Positions 1-10,917 of a stretch of 64,000 nucleotides of DNA are shown one piece after another. How positions within the stretch are numbered: position 1 is the first letter of the stretch; every line of letters begins with the position of its first letter. This DNA comes from Dictyophora rubrovolvata (taxonomy: Eukaryota; Basidiomycota; Agaricomycetes; Phallales; Phallaceae): NCBI GenBank assembly GCA_029959195.1, contig CP114119.1:1798001-1862000 (forward strand), written 5' to 3'. The notes under the pieces were generated by a model. It ran no database searches. It was not told where the DNA came from and saw nothing but the letters and a program-made list of their open reading frames with translations. The translations under genes and the position numbers were made by a program.

Positions 1-865
1 CTTGTCTTCATCCCTGTTGTCCTTATTACTATTGTCATTATTGTTATGAGACACGGTGGTAGCCGACGCAGGAGCATTAACATCTGATTGCGATTGATGG
101 GGGTCAATCGTAGCTTCACCATACCATAGACGTCGAATAGGGGCTTGCGTTGCTGGCGGCATATCCGTCAAGTCATAAGGAAGGACGAGTATTTTCATAA
201 CCGTCCCAAGCTGATTCTTGATGACGAGCTGGACTTGACCTTTAGGGGGTACACGATAACCGCCTTCGGCTTGGAACATCTTTGTCTGTAATTGAGGTGC
301 ATCATCAAGGTCGACAGAGCCGACCCAAGGACCTGACAGATCATAAAAACAAGCTTCAAATGGTATATGAACTTTTGGAGGAACGAAGAAATTTCGAAAC
401 GGGGGGAGAGATTTGATGGATAAGGTCAGGGTAAATAAGCTGGGTGGTGAGGCAGGACCTGACATTCGACCGGAGAGTAAGGCATGCTTATATGAACCAA
501 AAAGAGGCGAAGAAGCTGGGGATACCGGAGCGGAGACATCGTCAAGAGTACGATGGGAGAAGCGACGGCGACGACGAGAAGAGGAAGAACGAGAAAGAGA
601 AGGGGTGGAGGCTCCAGATGATGGACCACTAGCGTTGTTATGACCGTTCGGGTCGTCGGAAGAGAGCGAGGTGGTCTCTATAGGAGTGAGTCGCAGAGAC
701 TCGATATTGAGCTCCCTGGCGAGGGGACTGGGATCTAGCCAAAAACGAAATCAAAATGAAATCAAAAGGTTTGATTGAGATTTTGTGATGCGACTTTTGT
801 TATTTTCAGTATAATTAGAACGAGAAAGTAGAATTACGGACTGAGTGTTCGCTGCACAGGATCAT
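1..865 (-). CDS. Atos/FAM214-like conserved domain protein (C-terminus cut by window edge)
   Basis: The minus-strand frame between about 730 and 1 carries GSYKHALLSGRMS, which matches the GSFEESLLSGRM-type signature of the Atos/FAM214 (DUF4210) family. Further on are PKGQVQLVIKNQLGTVMK and LPYDLTDMPPATQAPIRR, which match the second conserved block of these proteins (the Pfam Chromosome_seg region). The animal relatives are nuclear regulators; the fungal members are linked to meiotic chromosome segregation, but their biochemical role is unclear. The segment before the domain is Ser/Arg rich. I infer a short first exon starting at 865 (ATG in a good frame) joined by an intron whose acceptor is near 737; this start is weak and further upstream exons are possible. 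The protein runs off the left edge after a Asn/Asp-rich linker, so its end is not seen. Confidence 0.7.
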
Positions 866-1627
866 GAGGAGCTAAAACCCGACCAGACAAATGCGAGAAA
901 TGAGGCATTTTGGAAAGGACGAAAAGGAAGCGAAATTGAGAGCTGACACGACACTATAGCGTGGTGCTGAAGAGCCATGGAGCTGGGAGAAGGGGAGTCG
1001 GAATAAAATAGCTCATTACATAAGCATAACCCTATGCATTTGTGTATTGGCATGGGCGCCGGTGGGTGTCGATGAACCGCCACGCCGTCAACTCGAAGAT
1101 CTGGTTCTAGTCTAAAATGCATACTATATTTTGAGACATAAACTAGATCTAGTTCCAATCACAATACCGTATGTATAACTTGGAGTTTTTTTTTTGAAAA
1201 ATATGGCAGGAAGCCAGCTTTCTCAGCACTGGAGTACTTTTTCAGATGGGGACCCTTTTTCTAATAATAGGTTCTGTCTATATGTTCTTTTAATTGTTCA
1301 ATTATAATCACAGTGTCTTCTATTACGAAGGTACATACCAAAGTACCTGGAAGCGTCGCCTATGGAGGGTGCCCTAAGAACGTGCCCAGGAGGCTGTCAA
1401 CTGGCATGTCACGACGGTATGGCTTCAACCGGGTTATCAATGGTCTAGCTTCTTCGAGTCAATTTTGTTCGTTCTAGATTTTATATCGTAGAGAAGGAAG
1501 AGTTTACATTGGTTATCTTTACGTTCAAGTTCTTTAACCGCTCAACACCGTATATTACACGTAATGTCAACAACTTTCAGTTCTTCTAAATCGTTCGGAA
1601 CTACTAGCATCAAAAGCACGAAAATCT
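866..1627. other. Intergenic stretch, nothing recognised
   Basis: I see no conserved protein frame, tRNA or repeat here. The open frames present are short and lack family motifs. It probably holds the promoter of the Atos-like gene on the left and the 3' end of the ML-domain gene on the right. Confidence 0.5.
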
Positions 1628-2334
1628 TTAGAAAGTAGCTTGGATATGGGCACAGGCTAAATGAGTGGCATCCGCATTGTAAACGTCCATTTTTACATCG
1701 TAGCTTCCTGGAGTCGCGGGTTATACATTTCAGATTGAGGTACAGAAAACGCGGCTTCACTAACCTTTCAGTTCGCTAGGGATGTTAAGGCTTCCTGTGA
1801 CATCAAAATAACCGGAATTAATTGGACAATGCGCATTATTTATTCTGGGGAAAAAGTATGTCAGCTTGAAAGTGCGACTTCTACGTATATGGTACTACGT
1901 GCTCAGAGCAAACTGAGGGGCGTCCTGGAACTGGAAAGGGTCCGTAGCCAGATGTTCCAAGAGAAAGCTCAGCCCATGCGCCGTTCTGGGAGAACTTTTA
2001 GACAACGACCACAAGCCGGGGAGAAGGCGGCATAGACAAATAAGTACCTGCAAAGTTACGCTGCTGTATCCTGACACGTTGATTACCTCTCTATCTCCAG
2101 CTTTGGGAGGACTAGGTGAGACAGTTATGCTATCAATGCGCACAGGATCTCCAGCATGATCTACATAGGACACGTATCATGGTCAGCACTAATGTCCGGT
2201 GCATAATGGATAATAAATAATGGCTCAGTTGTACTGCAAGAAGACCAAGACCAGCCAGCACTGCCCTTGTCGTTTGCGGAATAAACTTGTGGGAGTAGGC
2301 TCGTCGCGATGTATATAGAAAGAGTCAGCTTCAT
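1628..2334 (-). CDS. Secreted ML-domain (NPC2-like lipid-binding) protein, copy A
   Basis: Five exons rebuild a 157-residue protein: 2334-2235, 2160-2048, 1985-1885, 1844-1765 and 1707-1628, all in phase with GT..AG introns. It starts with a signal peptide (MKLTLSIYIATSLLPQVYSA) followed by GWSWSSC, then DPVRIDSITVSPSPPKAGD, then a CPINSGYF block, and ends with SYDVKMDVYNADATHLAC and TF. This is the ML/MD-2-related lipid-recognition fold of NPC2 and fungal phosphatidylglycerol/phosphatidylinositol transfer proteins, which bind sterols or phospholipids in a beta-sandwich pocket. It lies head-to-tail with a second ML gene 336 bp upstream; exon 2 is 113 nt in both. The two proteins are clearly diverged, so this is an old duplication. 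No broken frame was needed. Ligand is unknown. Confidence 0.75.
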
Positions 2335-2669
2335 TATGGATAGAGGAGAGAGAGAGGAGAGATGCTTTCAGTCGTCCAAGTCAACCTAAACCATTTAAAT
2401 ACGGTGCCCCGGAGAATGATATAATATAATATATCCATATCAGTGCATACACTTTCCATGCCATTTTCTTCGACATCGTTCCAGAATTCCTTAAAAATAA
2501 GGTAAAGCAAAGGCATACTGTTCGATTACTAGAATGATTATGTACAAAAGAGAACGACATCAGTGGCATCAGAAGCGGGTTTCGTACTAAATATTAAGCG
2601 TGTCCAAGAAGGGTGTCCAAGAAGGGTGTTCCGCGAATCATAGCTGAGGGGGAAAAGACGGTGTCCAAA

Positions 2670-3471
2670 TTATCCAAATAGTTTGGTGAATGAGTTTCTG
2701 AAGTCGACGGTCATATCCAAACATATTAATGACTGCTGAGTTGCCGTTTCTCCTTCGACGTGAATGGTAAACTTGGCTGTGCAAAAGAGGGAATGTGTCA
2801 CTGTTTGAGGAAGGCCAACGAAGTACTGACCTTGGGGTATCTGGGGGGGCAGTGGAACGGATTGCGCAACGGTATATTCGCCCTCTGTAACTGGACATTG
2901 TATGTCGGTATCAGCTTTTTTACTATGAAGTATTTAGTAAAATGAAGACAATCAACGAGAACAGTAAAAAACATACGCTTCATCACAAACATCCAGCTCC
3001 TTGGTGAGGAGTTTGATCGAACCAAGCTTGACTAGAACGTTTACCGTGGTTCCGGACTTTGAAAAGATAAATTAAGATACAGATTTTCGTCACCCTTTCA
3101 AGGGTCTGAAGACTCACGGTAATTTCGTCGTAAACAATTCCTGTAGCATAAACGGTCAAATTTTGGCCGGGTTGAGGTGGGTCGGGGGAAATCCTGATAG
3201 AGGTGACTTGGACGGCATCGCCGTCAGTGCCTAATTATGAAAAGAGAAGGGTAAAGAGACACAAAAGCGAAGTGTGTTACAATGATATCATATATCAGAA
3301 AATGTAAAATCAGTTTAGCGCACCGCAGTCGACCCACGACCACTTGTCACCCAGAGAGCTTGAAGGCGCAGCCGATAAGATTTGCTGCTCATCGCTATTA
3401 GTCATCGGAGTAGCCATGACAATCATCGCAAGATAGAGAACGGAAACACAACACCGAATAAGGCGGAACAT
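2670..3471 (-). CDS. NPC2: Secreted ML-domain (NPC2 / PG-PI transfer) protein, copy B
   Basis: Four exons (3471-3324, 3230-3118, 3056-2977, 2922-2670) give 197 residues in phase. The N-terminus MFRLIRCCVSVLYLAMIVMA is a signal peptide. Family blocks follow in order: KWSWVDCG, VQVTSIRISPDPPQPGQNLT, a stretch ending VCDEA, then QCPVTEGEYTV and a C-terminal LICLDMTVDF. The Cys residues at these positions are those that make the disulfides of the ML fold. Fungal members bind and transfer phosphatidylglycerol/phosphatidylinositol or sterol and sit in the vacuole or outside the cell; yeast Npc2 works with Ncr1 in sterol transport. This copy is closer to the usual fungal length than the neighbour at 1628-2334. 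Start chosen as the first Met giving a signal peptide; an upstream in-frame Met would extend it without the signal at the terminus. Confidence 0.85.
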
Positions 3472-3693
3472 TGTGAATGGGAATGGGAAAATAACAAGTT
3501 GTGCGGAAAGGGTGACGAATACTCTCCCTTTTTCTCTTGGCGCCCGGATGGTCACACGCCCATAACACAGCCTTGTGGCTCTTCAATAACTTTCTTGACT
3601 CCAACTTTTTGACTCCAACTGCTTTCTCAAAAAGCAGACAACTTGTTTTCGTCTTTTCTTTTCGCTCGCTTTCTCTTTGTTTAATAATTCATC

Positions 3694-4755
3694 ATGCCTC
3701 TAGTACGGAACTACTGCTGTTGCGCTATCCCGCTGTTCAACGCCGGTATCTACATTACACTCACTGAACAGCTTGTTGTAGCTGTTACTACTGGAATTTT
3801 GACTTTAGCTACTCCTGCCCGTAAGCTGTCAACAGCAATTAACAGGCATTATACATTTATATTAATTTAATAACCACCAGTTGTGGGGGTATCTATTCCG
3901 GGTTTCGCGCCAACTGTATTTGCAGTTCTTTGCTTCATCGCAGCAGGAATACAACTCATCGGCTACTATGGTGTTTTCAAAGTACGTTTGTTTATTTCCT
4001 CTCCACAAGCTCTATTATTGAATGACCGGACTATCACTCAGGAATCTACTACCGCCTACCGCCGATATACCACGCTTCATTTAATAAGCGTCGTCGCTGT
4101 CTTTGCATACGCTGCTGCCTTTATCGCCGTTTCTGCCTCAAAACACTCGGTAGCATCGTCCCACTGCATCTCCACTTTCTTCCCCCCTCAACCAAGGTTA
4201 GTTGTTTTGGAATCATACGTTTAAAACCAAGGCTTAGCATTAACTACATCATTCACATTTCCTATGTAGTTCAACTGCTACGTCTTTTACGGATCCAGAA
4301 TCAGAAGGCAAGACCTTGTGCAACATCTTTACATGGGTTAACGTTGGTCTTCTCGCCGGACTTTGGGTAGTAATGGTCGTTTTCCACGTACGTCTTGTTA
4401 CTCGGTTTCTAGTTTTCAAAGAATTCCTTACATTTCTCGTATTTACCCCACATCACTCCTGTTTCCTTAGTTTTATCTTTACCTCGTCGTCACAGGATAC
4501 GGTGCGACACAACGCGATGATCACTCCAAATATTACGCTCTGTATTCCTTCAGCTCCTTCCCTGCCAATTCTCAAAATCCACTGCGTGCCTCAGACACGA
4601 TTGGTCTTAACAACATGGACGCATGGGACACACGCGAAAGCATGGATACTGTAGGCTTTGAAAAACAGAATGCACAATACGCAGGCGTGACGAGCACATA
4701 TCCACCTCCGTCTTTCCAACGGGAGGATGTATATGAACGGGATCAGTATCGATGA
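3694..4755 (+). CDS. Four-helix membrane protein of unknown function
   Basis: Five exons are likely: 3694-3820, 3881-3981, 4042-4196, 4270-about 4391, and 4496-4755. The protein of roughly 254 residues begins MPLVRNYCCC and has four hydrophobic segments: the first over LVVAVTTGILTLAT, the second over TVFAVLCFIAAGIQLIGYY, the third over LISVVAVFAYAAAFIAV, and the fourth over VNVGLLAGLWVVMVVFHV. A polar tail with YGATQRDDHSKYY and several Tyr/Pro residues follows, ending DVYERDQYR. The order suggests a tetraspan protein with cytosolic termini, but it lacks the CCG signature of true tetraspanins. It looks like a basidiomycete-specific family. The donor of intron 4 is uncertain because the obvious GTACGT site breaks the frame; a GTCTTG site four bases on restores it. 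The clustered Cys after the start may be palmitoylated (inference). Confidence 0.6.
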
Positions 4756-6621
4756 AAAAGTTGGACCGGTGCACCTCCCCTTCCTTCCCCACGAGTTGAA
4801 GCCCTATTTGATCTTTTTTAGCTCTCTTTTGCAGTTTGTTTTCGTTTTTTTTAGTTCTCTGTCCGTATACGAGGATACTACATGGACCATGTATTAACAT
4901 ACATTAATTTATTATAATATTGTCGGTACGAAAAATACATCGTACGTTCAGGCAATTAAGTATGTCGCGATTGTCAAGGAGTCAAGAAAGATACCACTGG
5001 ATGCGCCATCGCTTGATTAAGAACGAATTATATACGACAAGACTGAGGTTATTGGCAAACTTACATTTCTGCTACTTATGACAACACTCCTGGCGCAACT
5101 GCTTCTCCGCTATGGGACAACGCAAGAATGAGTTTCTTCAAAGACAAACAAAATTTTATCAACAACACAAACAACGCTTCGTATGAGGTAATTTTCCAAA
5201 AAAAAAAATCTAATTTTTGATTATGGCCGACATTAAAAAAACTCTTGCAGGTTAAGCTACTCCTTGTTGTATTCAATTATTCATCACCTCAGAGATAACA
5301 TACCTGTTAGCGGAGCTCAGCAAGAATGATTCAATGAATCGATATCGCGCATTGCAGGTAGCTAATCAATCATTGGAATGGGGTCGGTTTCATGCCAGCG
5401 TAAGTAAAGTTATAATCTTATGTTATAGTTCCTGGCAGAGGAGACGCAAAAGAGATAATGGGTTTTCGAGCGGATGAAGTTTTTTCACGTAACGTCCATG
5501 ACCCGCTTGGTAAAACCTGTGTCTTTTCCTACCGGGACTAAAATATAGGTGAAACGGATTTTGAGGTACCATCTGGCAGAAGGGACGCAAAAGAGATAAC
5601 GAGTTTTCGAGCGGATCATCTTAATAAAACCTGTGTGAAATATAGACTTTTTCTACCGGGAATAAAACACAGGTGGAGCGGGTTTCGAGGTACCATTGCT
5701 TTTCGAAGTAAACAATGGTACACCAACATTTATTGAACGTAGATAGAAAGCGTACCTTATATGATGGATCGTCACTCCAGAGAACTAAAACACGAATTTG
5801 TAGCTCAGCAACATCGATAGGGTTTACTGATGCATTCACCGGGTCATTGTTATCTACCTAAACTGGCACTTGCAGAGATGAAGAAAGGTGGAAATCATTC
5901 AAAAATGAATGTGAACGTTGGGGCCACCGCCAGTCTCCTTCCAAATAAAAAATCGCAGATTGAAACGAACCTTTCAGTAACGACTCAGTTATCGTTTAAT
6001 CGTTTGTATAACCTGTCGAAAACAGTGTCAACTCGACGTTCTGCGTGACGAAAGATGAATTTACAGAAGATGCTAGTAATAGGCATATAGGACTTCAAGC
6101 GTTACGAACGATTGTACCTAGACTGTTGAGGTTTTATTGTTGCGTCCGAACAACCTTGTTAGTTGGACTGGCATGCTCACTCAACATTCCAAGATACGGG
6201 AAGCGCTAAATCAATGCCGCAATCATAGCTACTTGGTGCTTTGAGTATCTTTATCCAGAGTTGGGACCTATACACGTTTTGGCCACAGGATGCTGAGGGC
6301 CCAATGCGATAAGCGGAAAATGAATGAAAATCGAAAGTGTTGGACCGTTTATTTAACTGTCCGAAGTAGAGAAATCCAAAGAAATCAGCGTCAATTAGAA
6401 CATAGGCATGAGATCCGCTGATCTGAAGTCTATAAAACTTATATGTAGTGTGCCGTTTGTGAACCAAATTTGTGAACAGGAGCAGAATGCAGAACTTTGG
6501 GAAAATTTTCAACTTCCGCGAAGCCAGCATCTCAGGATTACATAACTTGCTTTACTCGCCCGGGCCATACTTTGACTTGAGGTCGCAGAGGTTATACGGT
6601 GTAATAAAAAATCAACATCTA
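4756..6621. other. Gene-poor stretch with tandem duplication and exon-like fragment
   Basis: No complete gene could be built. It contains the diverged tandem duplication at 5433-5695. At about 5078-5188 the plus strand carries a protein-like run including LWDNARMSFFKDKQNF, ending at a plausible GTAATT donor, with no partner exon that I could join. The minus-strand frame at 5621-5839 is also open but matches nothing I know. The right end is presumably the promoter of the TBL1-like gene. Confidence 0.4.
5433..5695. repeat. Diverged direct tandem duplication (140 bp + 123 bp)
   Basis: Copy A (5433-5572) and copy B (5573-5695) follow each other directly. Both begin CTGGCAGA, carry GACGCAAAAGAGATAA and GTTTTCGAGCGGAT, then AAAACCTGTGT, CTACCGGGA and AATAAAA- or AAATA-like text, and end GAGGTACCAT. 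Copy B lacks a block of roughly 17 bases after the GCGGAT motif. The copies have several substitutions, so the event is not recent. No coding capacity or terminal inverted repeat was seen. Confidence 0.85.
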
Positions 6622-8964
6622 ATGGGCTCGAAAAAACGGATTTCGGCCGATGAGATAAATTGTCTCATTCACGCTTATTTACAAGATTCAGGTAAGTGTG
6701 TACTTCGGACGTCATTTCATGTTAGTTTTAACGATCTTCCGGATTCAGGATTTGAACATTCTTCTTATGCTCTGCGAAATGAAGCTCGGCTCGATTATTC
6801 CCAGCACACTAATACACCTGTGCGTCGCGGTGAGCTTGTGGATCTTCTCTCCAAAGCTCTTCTTTACACCGAAGTCGAGAGTCATTGGAACATCGATCCA
6901 AACAAACACTGTGACGCTCCATTTTCACTTCTTCTCCCACACAAATGTAGTTTTGATGCTACAAATTCCCAGCCTAATCCGGAATCTTCCCCTTATCAAA
7001 CTTCCCGTCCAGAGCTGTTTCCATTTACAAATGGAACCACTCATACTTCGACACCGACAGCTCAAAAACGCAAAGCAGGTTCTATCTCTTTTAGCGACAT
7101 GCGCCCTGAGAAACGAATATGTGTTCCTGAAGACGTCGAAATGCATTTAGGCTCGCATCTTCTGGTATCTTGAATGTTTTTACAGTATTTATGTCTTCTT
7201 TAGCACCGAATGTCCAGAGGAGTACGGAGAATGAAAACGCAGAGAAACTATTAGATGAAAAAACAGGGTCACCGCGACTAGTGGAGACATCAGGAGAACC
7301 GAGTCGAGTAGATAACTCGAACTCTGCTGTGGAATTAACAATGGCAGAATGCCCTGTTGTCTTACTATGTGGACATGAAGATGAGGTTTGTAGCCATTCC
7401 TTATTTCATGAAAGGCACCTCGTAAACTAGATCACCCCATCTCTTGTAGGTATTCGCTTCAGAATGGAACCCTATTTATCCGGATTTATTAGCTACAGGG
7501 TATGTATGCATTATTTTTGTCCAACCTCCTGCTAATAATATGGCGGATGTATAGGTCCCGAGACTCAACGGCTCGAATATGGTCTTGGCAAAATGTGAAA
7601 CTAAAGCTTGAGAAAGACACAATCTCACCACAAGGAATTCCCCCAGATTTTCGGCTTTCATATCCAGACTCCGTAGTTTTATCGCATACGGAAGGATCTG
7701 GTCAACCCGATATCATAACCTTGGACTGGAGTCCTGACGGTAACCTCCTTGCCACTGGTTCCTATAATTCTTTGTTACGGGTCTGGAACAAAAATGGGGA
7801 AGTCTACATGATACAAACTCGTCACTCGGTAAGAAAAAACTCAGAAATTTTTTTGATACATCTACTCAAACCTTATCAATAGGGCGCTATAGTTTCCGTC
7901 CAATTTTCTCCAAACGGAAAATACATGCTAAGTGCTAGTTTAGATGGAGTAGTCTGCGTTTGGAACATGATGTCAAGAATATTACACATCGAATTCCATA
8001 ACGAGTCTAGTGTGTTTTTCTCCATATCTACGTTTTCCCTATTTTTCAAAAACGGCTTTAATCAGAATGTTTGGATATCGATTGGTTTGACGACTCAACA
8101 TTCGTGACATGCTCGTCTAGCCAAGACATAAAGATGGTTTCGATATATCCCGATGATGCCTTCCGAACGTTTATCCAATCAGACCAAGCCTTGCGAGTTT
8201 TTACGTAAGTGCAATACTGCTTTCTAGATAATTGAAAATTGAAAATTTTGCATTTTTATTTATCAATGCTTTCCAGGGGGCACACCAGTGACGTCAACCA
8301 AGTCAAATTCAATAAAGACAAATCCCTATTGGCGTCTTGTTCTGACGATTCCACTGCTCGCATATGGACACGTGAAGCATGGACAAACGCGGATGGATCA
8401 GTGATCACTGTCCCAGAGCCAAACCCGTCGTGTGAAGCAAAAGTGGTACTCTTGGGTCATTCGAGCTCAATCGTTGCTATTCAGTGGTGCCCTGTCAAGG
8501 GAGGCAACACACAGGTCACCTTAGCCACGTGATTAATACTTCTATAATAATTCCTTATTTTCAACCATTAACAGGTTCTCAGGTGTTCATTCGACAGAAC
8601 GGCCCGATTGTGGAATGCGAACGACGGAAGTTGTCTTCGTATCCTAGATCGTAGCACTCAACCTTTACTTTCGATTTCCTTTGACCCTACTGGTCACTAT
8701 CTTGCAACAAGCAGTGAGGACGGACAGTTATACATTTATGATATTGCGGTAAATTCACATTACGTCGGAGATTAGAAGCATATTTACATTAGATTTCAGA
8801 CGGGAGACATCACACAACGTTGGCCGACGTCTGGTTCAGGAGTTGGTCCTATCTATGATGTTAATTGGCAGAAATTCGGTGGTTCCTATCTTGCCATGTG
8901 TCTAGGATCAAAACTTGTTGCTGTCATGGACACCAACCGGTTACCTAAAATATTAAATGCTTAG
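6622..8964 (+). CDS. hif2: LisH + WD40 protein, TBL1/Hif2-like (Set3/NCoR-type corepressor subunit)
   Basis: The start MGSKKRISADEINCLIHAYL is a LisH dimerisation motif as in TBL1 and yeast Sif2/Hif2. A Ser/Pro linker with a basic QKRKAGS patch follows, then a WD40 propeller: LLCGHEDEVFASEWNP, SRDSTARIW, ITLDWSPDG with LLRVWN, FSPNGKYMLSASLDG, HTSDVNQVKFNKDKS with SDDSTARIW, LGHSSSIVAIQW, and a last repeat with FDPTGHYLATSSEDG. In fungi this protein is a subunit of the Set3 histone deacetylase complex; in animals it is in NCoR/SMRT. About ten introns are needed. The first, 6692-6748, is 57 nt with no stop, so an unspliced read keeps the frame. The end is at the TAG after RLPKILNA. Family assignment is firm; complex membership is by analogy. 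Confidence 0.88.
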
Positions 8965-9280
8965 TTGTAAAACTCTGGTGGGCGACAACAGATACACCTT
9001 TTTGCATACGAAATGTTTGCACATGAGCTTCGCGAACTACGATGGAGAATATCGGGCACAATTTGTGTAGGCAGTCATAAGTTCTTTGTTGGATACTATA
9101 TAGTGCTACAACCCCAATTGCCTTTACGACTCGTTATGCTGTTGATCCAGTAAATAAGAAAGCCTACATTGTAAAATCTAAACATGCATACGGATGACTT
9201 CGGCTCAGTGCCGCGGCCGGCTCTGATTATGTAAAATAGCCGACTCAATGACGAAAGCTCCTTCGCCGGTATACTAAGAC

Positions 9281-10741
9281 ATGCTGGCGGCGTCGCCTTC
9301 GTCAAGACTCAACATACTACTATCATTTACTGGAAAACAGACTTCCTCCTTCCTGATGCGACACCAACTTGGTTCAATTCGCTCCATAGGAATCAACCGT
9401 CCACGAGTTTCCTTCACGACATCAGCGTTCTCCAAGTTCAAAAACCCAACTTTGAGTGGCAGATTCTTTACTCACAGTAGGGGATATGTTACAGAAACGC
9501 CCTTGGTATCATCTTCCAAGGAAGAGGCGTGGAGAAGATATGCAAGTAGTGCCGTGAGTGTGGTTGTTTTGGTAAACCCCCGAATTCGTAGATTCGAAGA
9601 TTCGATAGTTAATTATAGGTGGAACCGCGGTGGGAGTGCACCTTCTCTTGAATAGGGAGACACGGGATGGGCTTTCTACGTATGAAAAAGATTACCTTCA
9701 TGAAGCATTTCAATATACCGGTGGTGGTTTAGCATTGACTGCCCTTGCCGCCAGAGGCTTGTTCACAAGCGGGGCGGTATATCGCATTATGGCAACCAAT
9801 CCTTGTAAAATTTTTTACTTTGTGCTAGTCAAGTTTTCCTGTTCACGCGTATTCTATAGGGATCGTTTTGGGAGTGAGTCTTGTGTGAGATTCATCCATT
9901 GATTGCTTTTGTTAGCAGGAATTAACCTTGTAATGCAACAGAGGGAGTATTGGAACAATGATGGGGGTATATTATACTCCCCCTGAAGATTCGGCGACGA
10001 AACATCTCTTTTGGCTCGTAAGCGTTGAATTTTGCCCACCGCTTTAGATTCTTCATTTGACTTTTCAGGGGTTCAATGCATGCCAAGCCGCGACTTTAAG
10101 CCCTCTTTTCTTCTTCAGTCCAGCGATCTTGTCCAGAGCCGCGTTGTATACCTGCGGGGTGGTGGGATCCTTGAGCTACGTCGGGGCCACGGCAGCTAAT
10201 GACAAATACTTGTACCTCGGAGGACCGTTATTGGCAGGTATGCTCGGAAGTTCTTGTCCGGGATATTCCCCACTCATATTAGCGTTTCAGGAGTAACTGT
10301 AGTCGCACTCAGCTCTTTGGCTCCGATGGTCCTTCCTTTGGGCGTTCGCAGCCTCGCTTTTGCGGAGTCACTTTGTAAACTTAATTTCCATATAATCTAA
10401 GAATTTGCCGCTAACTCCTTTAATAGCTTTATATGGCGGTCTAGCCGTTTTTGGTGGATTCGTCCTTTACGAGTATAGTCATACTGCCTTCTAGCCCTGA
10501 ACAAGTATGCTGATCTATCATTCTAGCACACAGAAAATACTGCATCATGCGCGGCTGGCCCAAACTGGTCTCATCAAACGAGATCCGTTGAAGGAGAGTA
10601 TTTCGTTGGAATTAGATATGCTGAATATTTTGTAAGTCATCATACAAATTGCATTGCACCAATCTTTAACGTCTGATTAACGTCCAAAGCATCCGATTGG
10701 TTCAGATATTTGCAATGCAACAAAACAATGGGAAAAAATAG
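9281..10741 (+). CDS. GHITM: Mitochondrial Bax-inhibitor-1 family protein, GHITM/TMBIM5-like
   Basis: The N-terminus is Arg/Ser rich without acids, as in a mitochondrial presequence, and is followed by YGLST-type and EKDYLHEAFQYTGGGLALTA, GAVYRIMATNPW, a TMMGVYYTPPED loop, GFNACQAATLSPLFFFSPA, GVVGSLSYVGATAANDKYL, VTVVALSSLAPMVLP, and the C-terminal QKILHHARLAQTGLIKRD ending in AMQQNNGKK. These are the conserved blocks of the UPF0005/BI-1 family branch found in the inner mitochondrial membrane. GHITM helps keep cristae structure and has been described as a Ca2+/H+ exchanger in mammals. About eight exons are required; the donor GAGTATAG near 10479 joins to give DTQKIL, which supports the model. 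The exact splice around 9865-9945 is the least sure point. A Met at 9248 region is out of consideration; 9281 gives the presequence. Confidence 0.88.
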
Positions 10742-10917
10742 ATACATTGTATTACACATGTAAACACTTCCAAATTGATAATAAGCCGCCACTGCTCCAG
10801 TCCAAATGTAGATATTAAAATCGGGATTACGTCATGTAGATGGCCAACTCACCGGTGTGACCAGTCAATTGGTCACCTGAGATAAGACTTTGCTTTCGCA
10901 AATCGTAAAACTCCAAC

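Noticed and set aside
862-1158. 98-codon minus-strand frame
   Set aside because: No motif, codon composition unlike neighbours, and it overlaps the likely promoter of the Atos-like gene.
2600-2627. Short tandem repeat TGTCCAAGAAGGG x2
   Set aside because: Real but only two 13-bp units; too small to be called a functional repeat.
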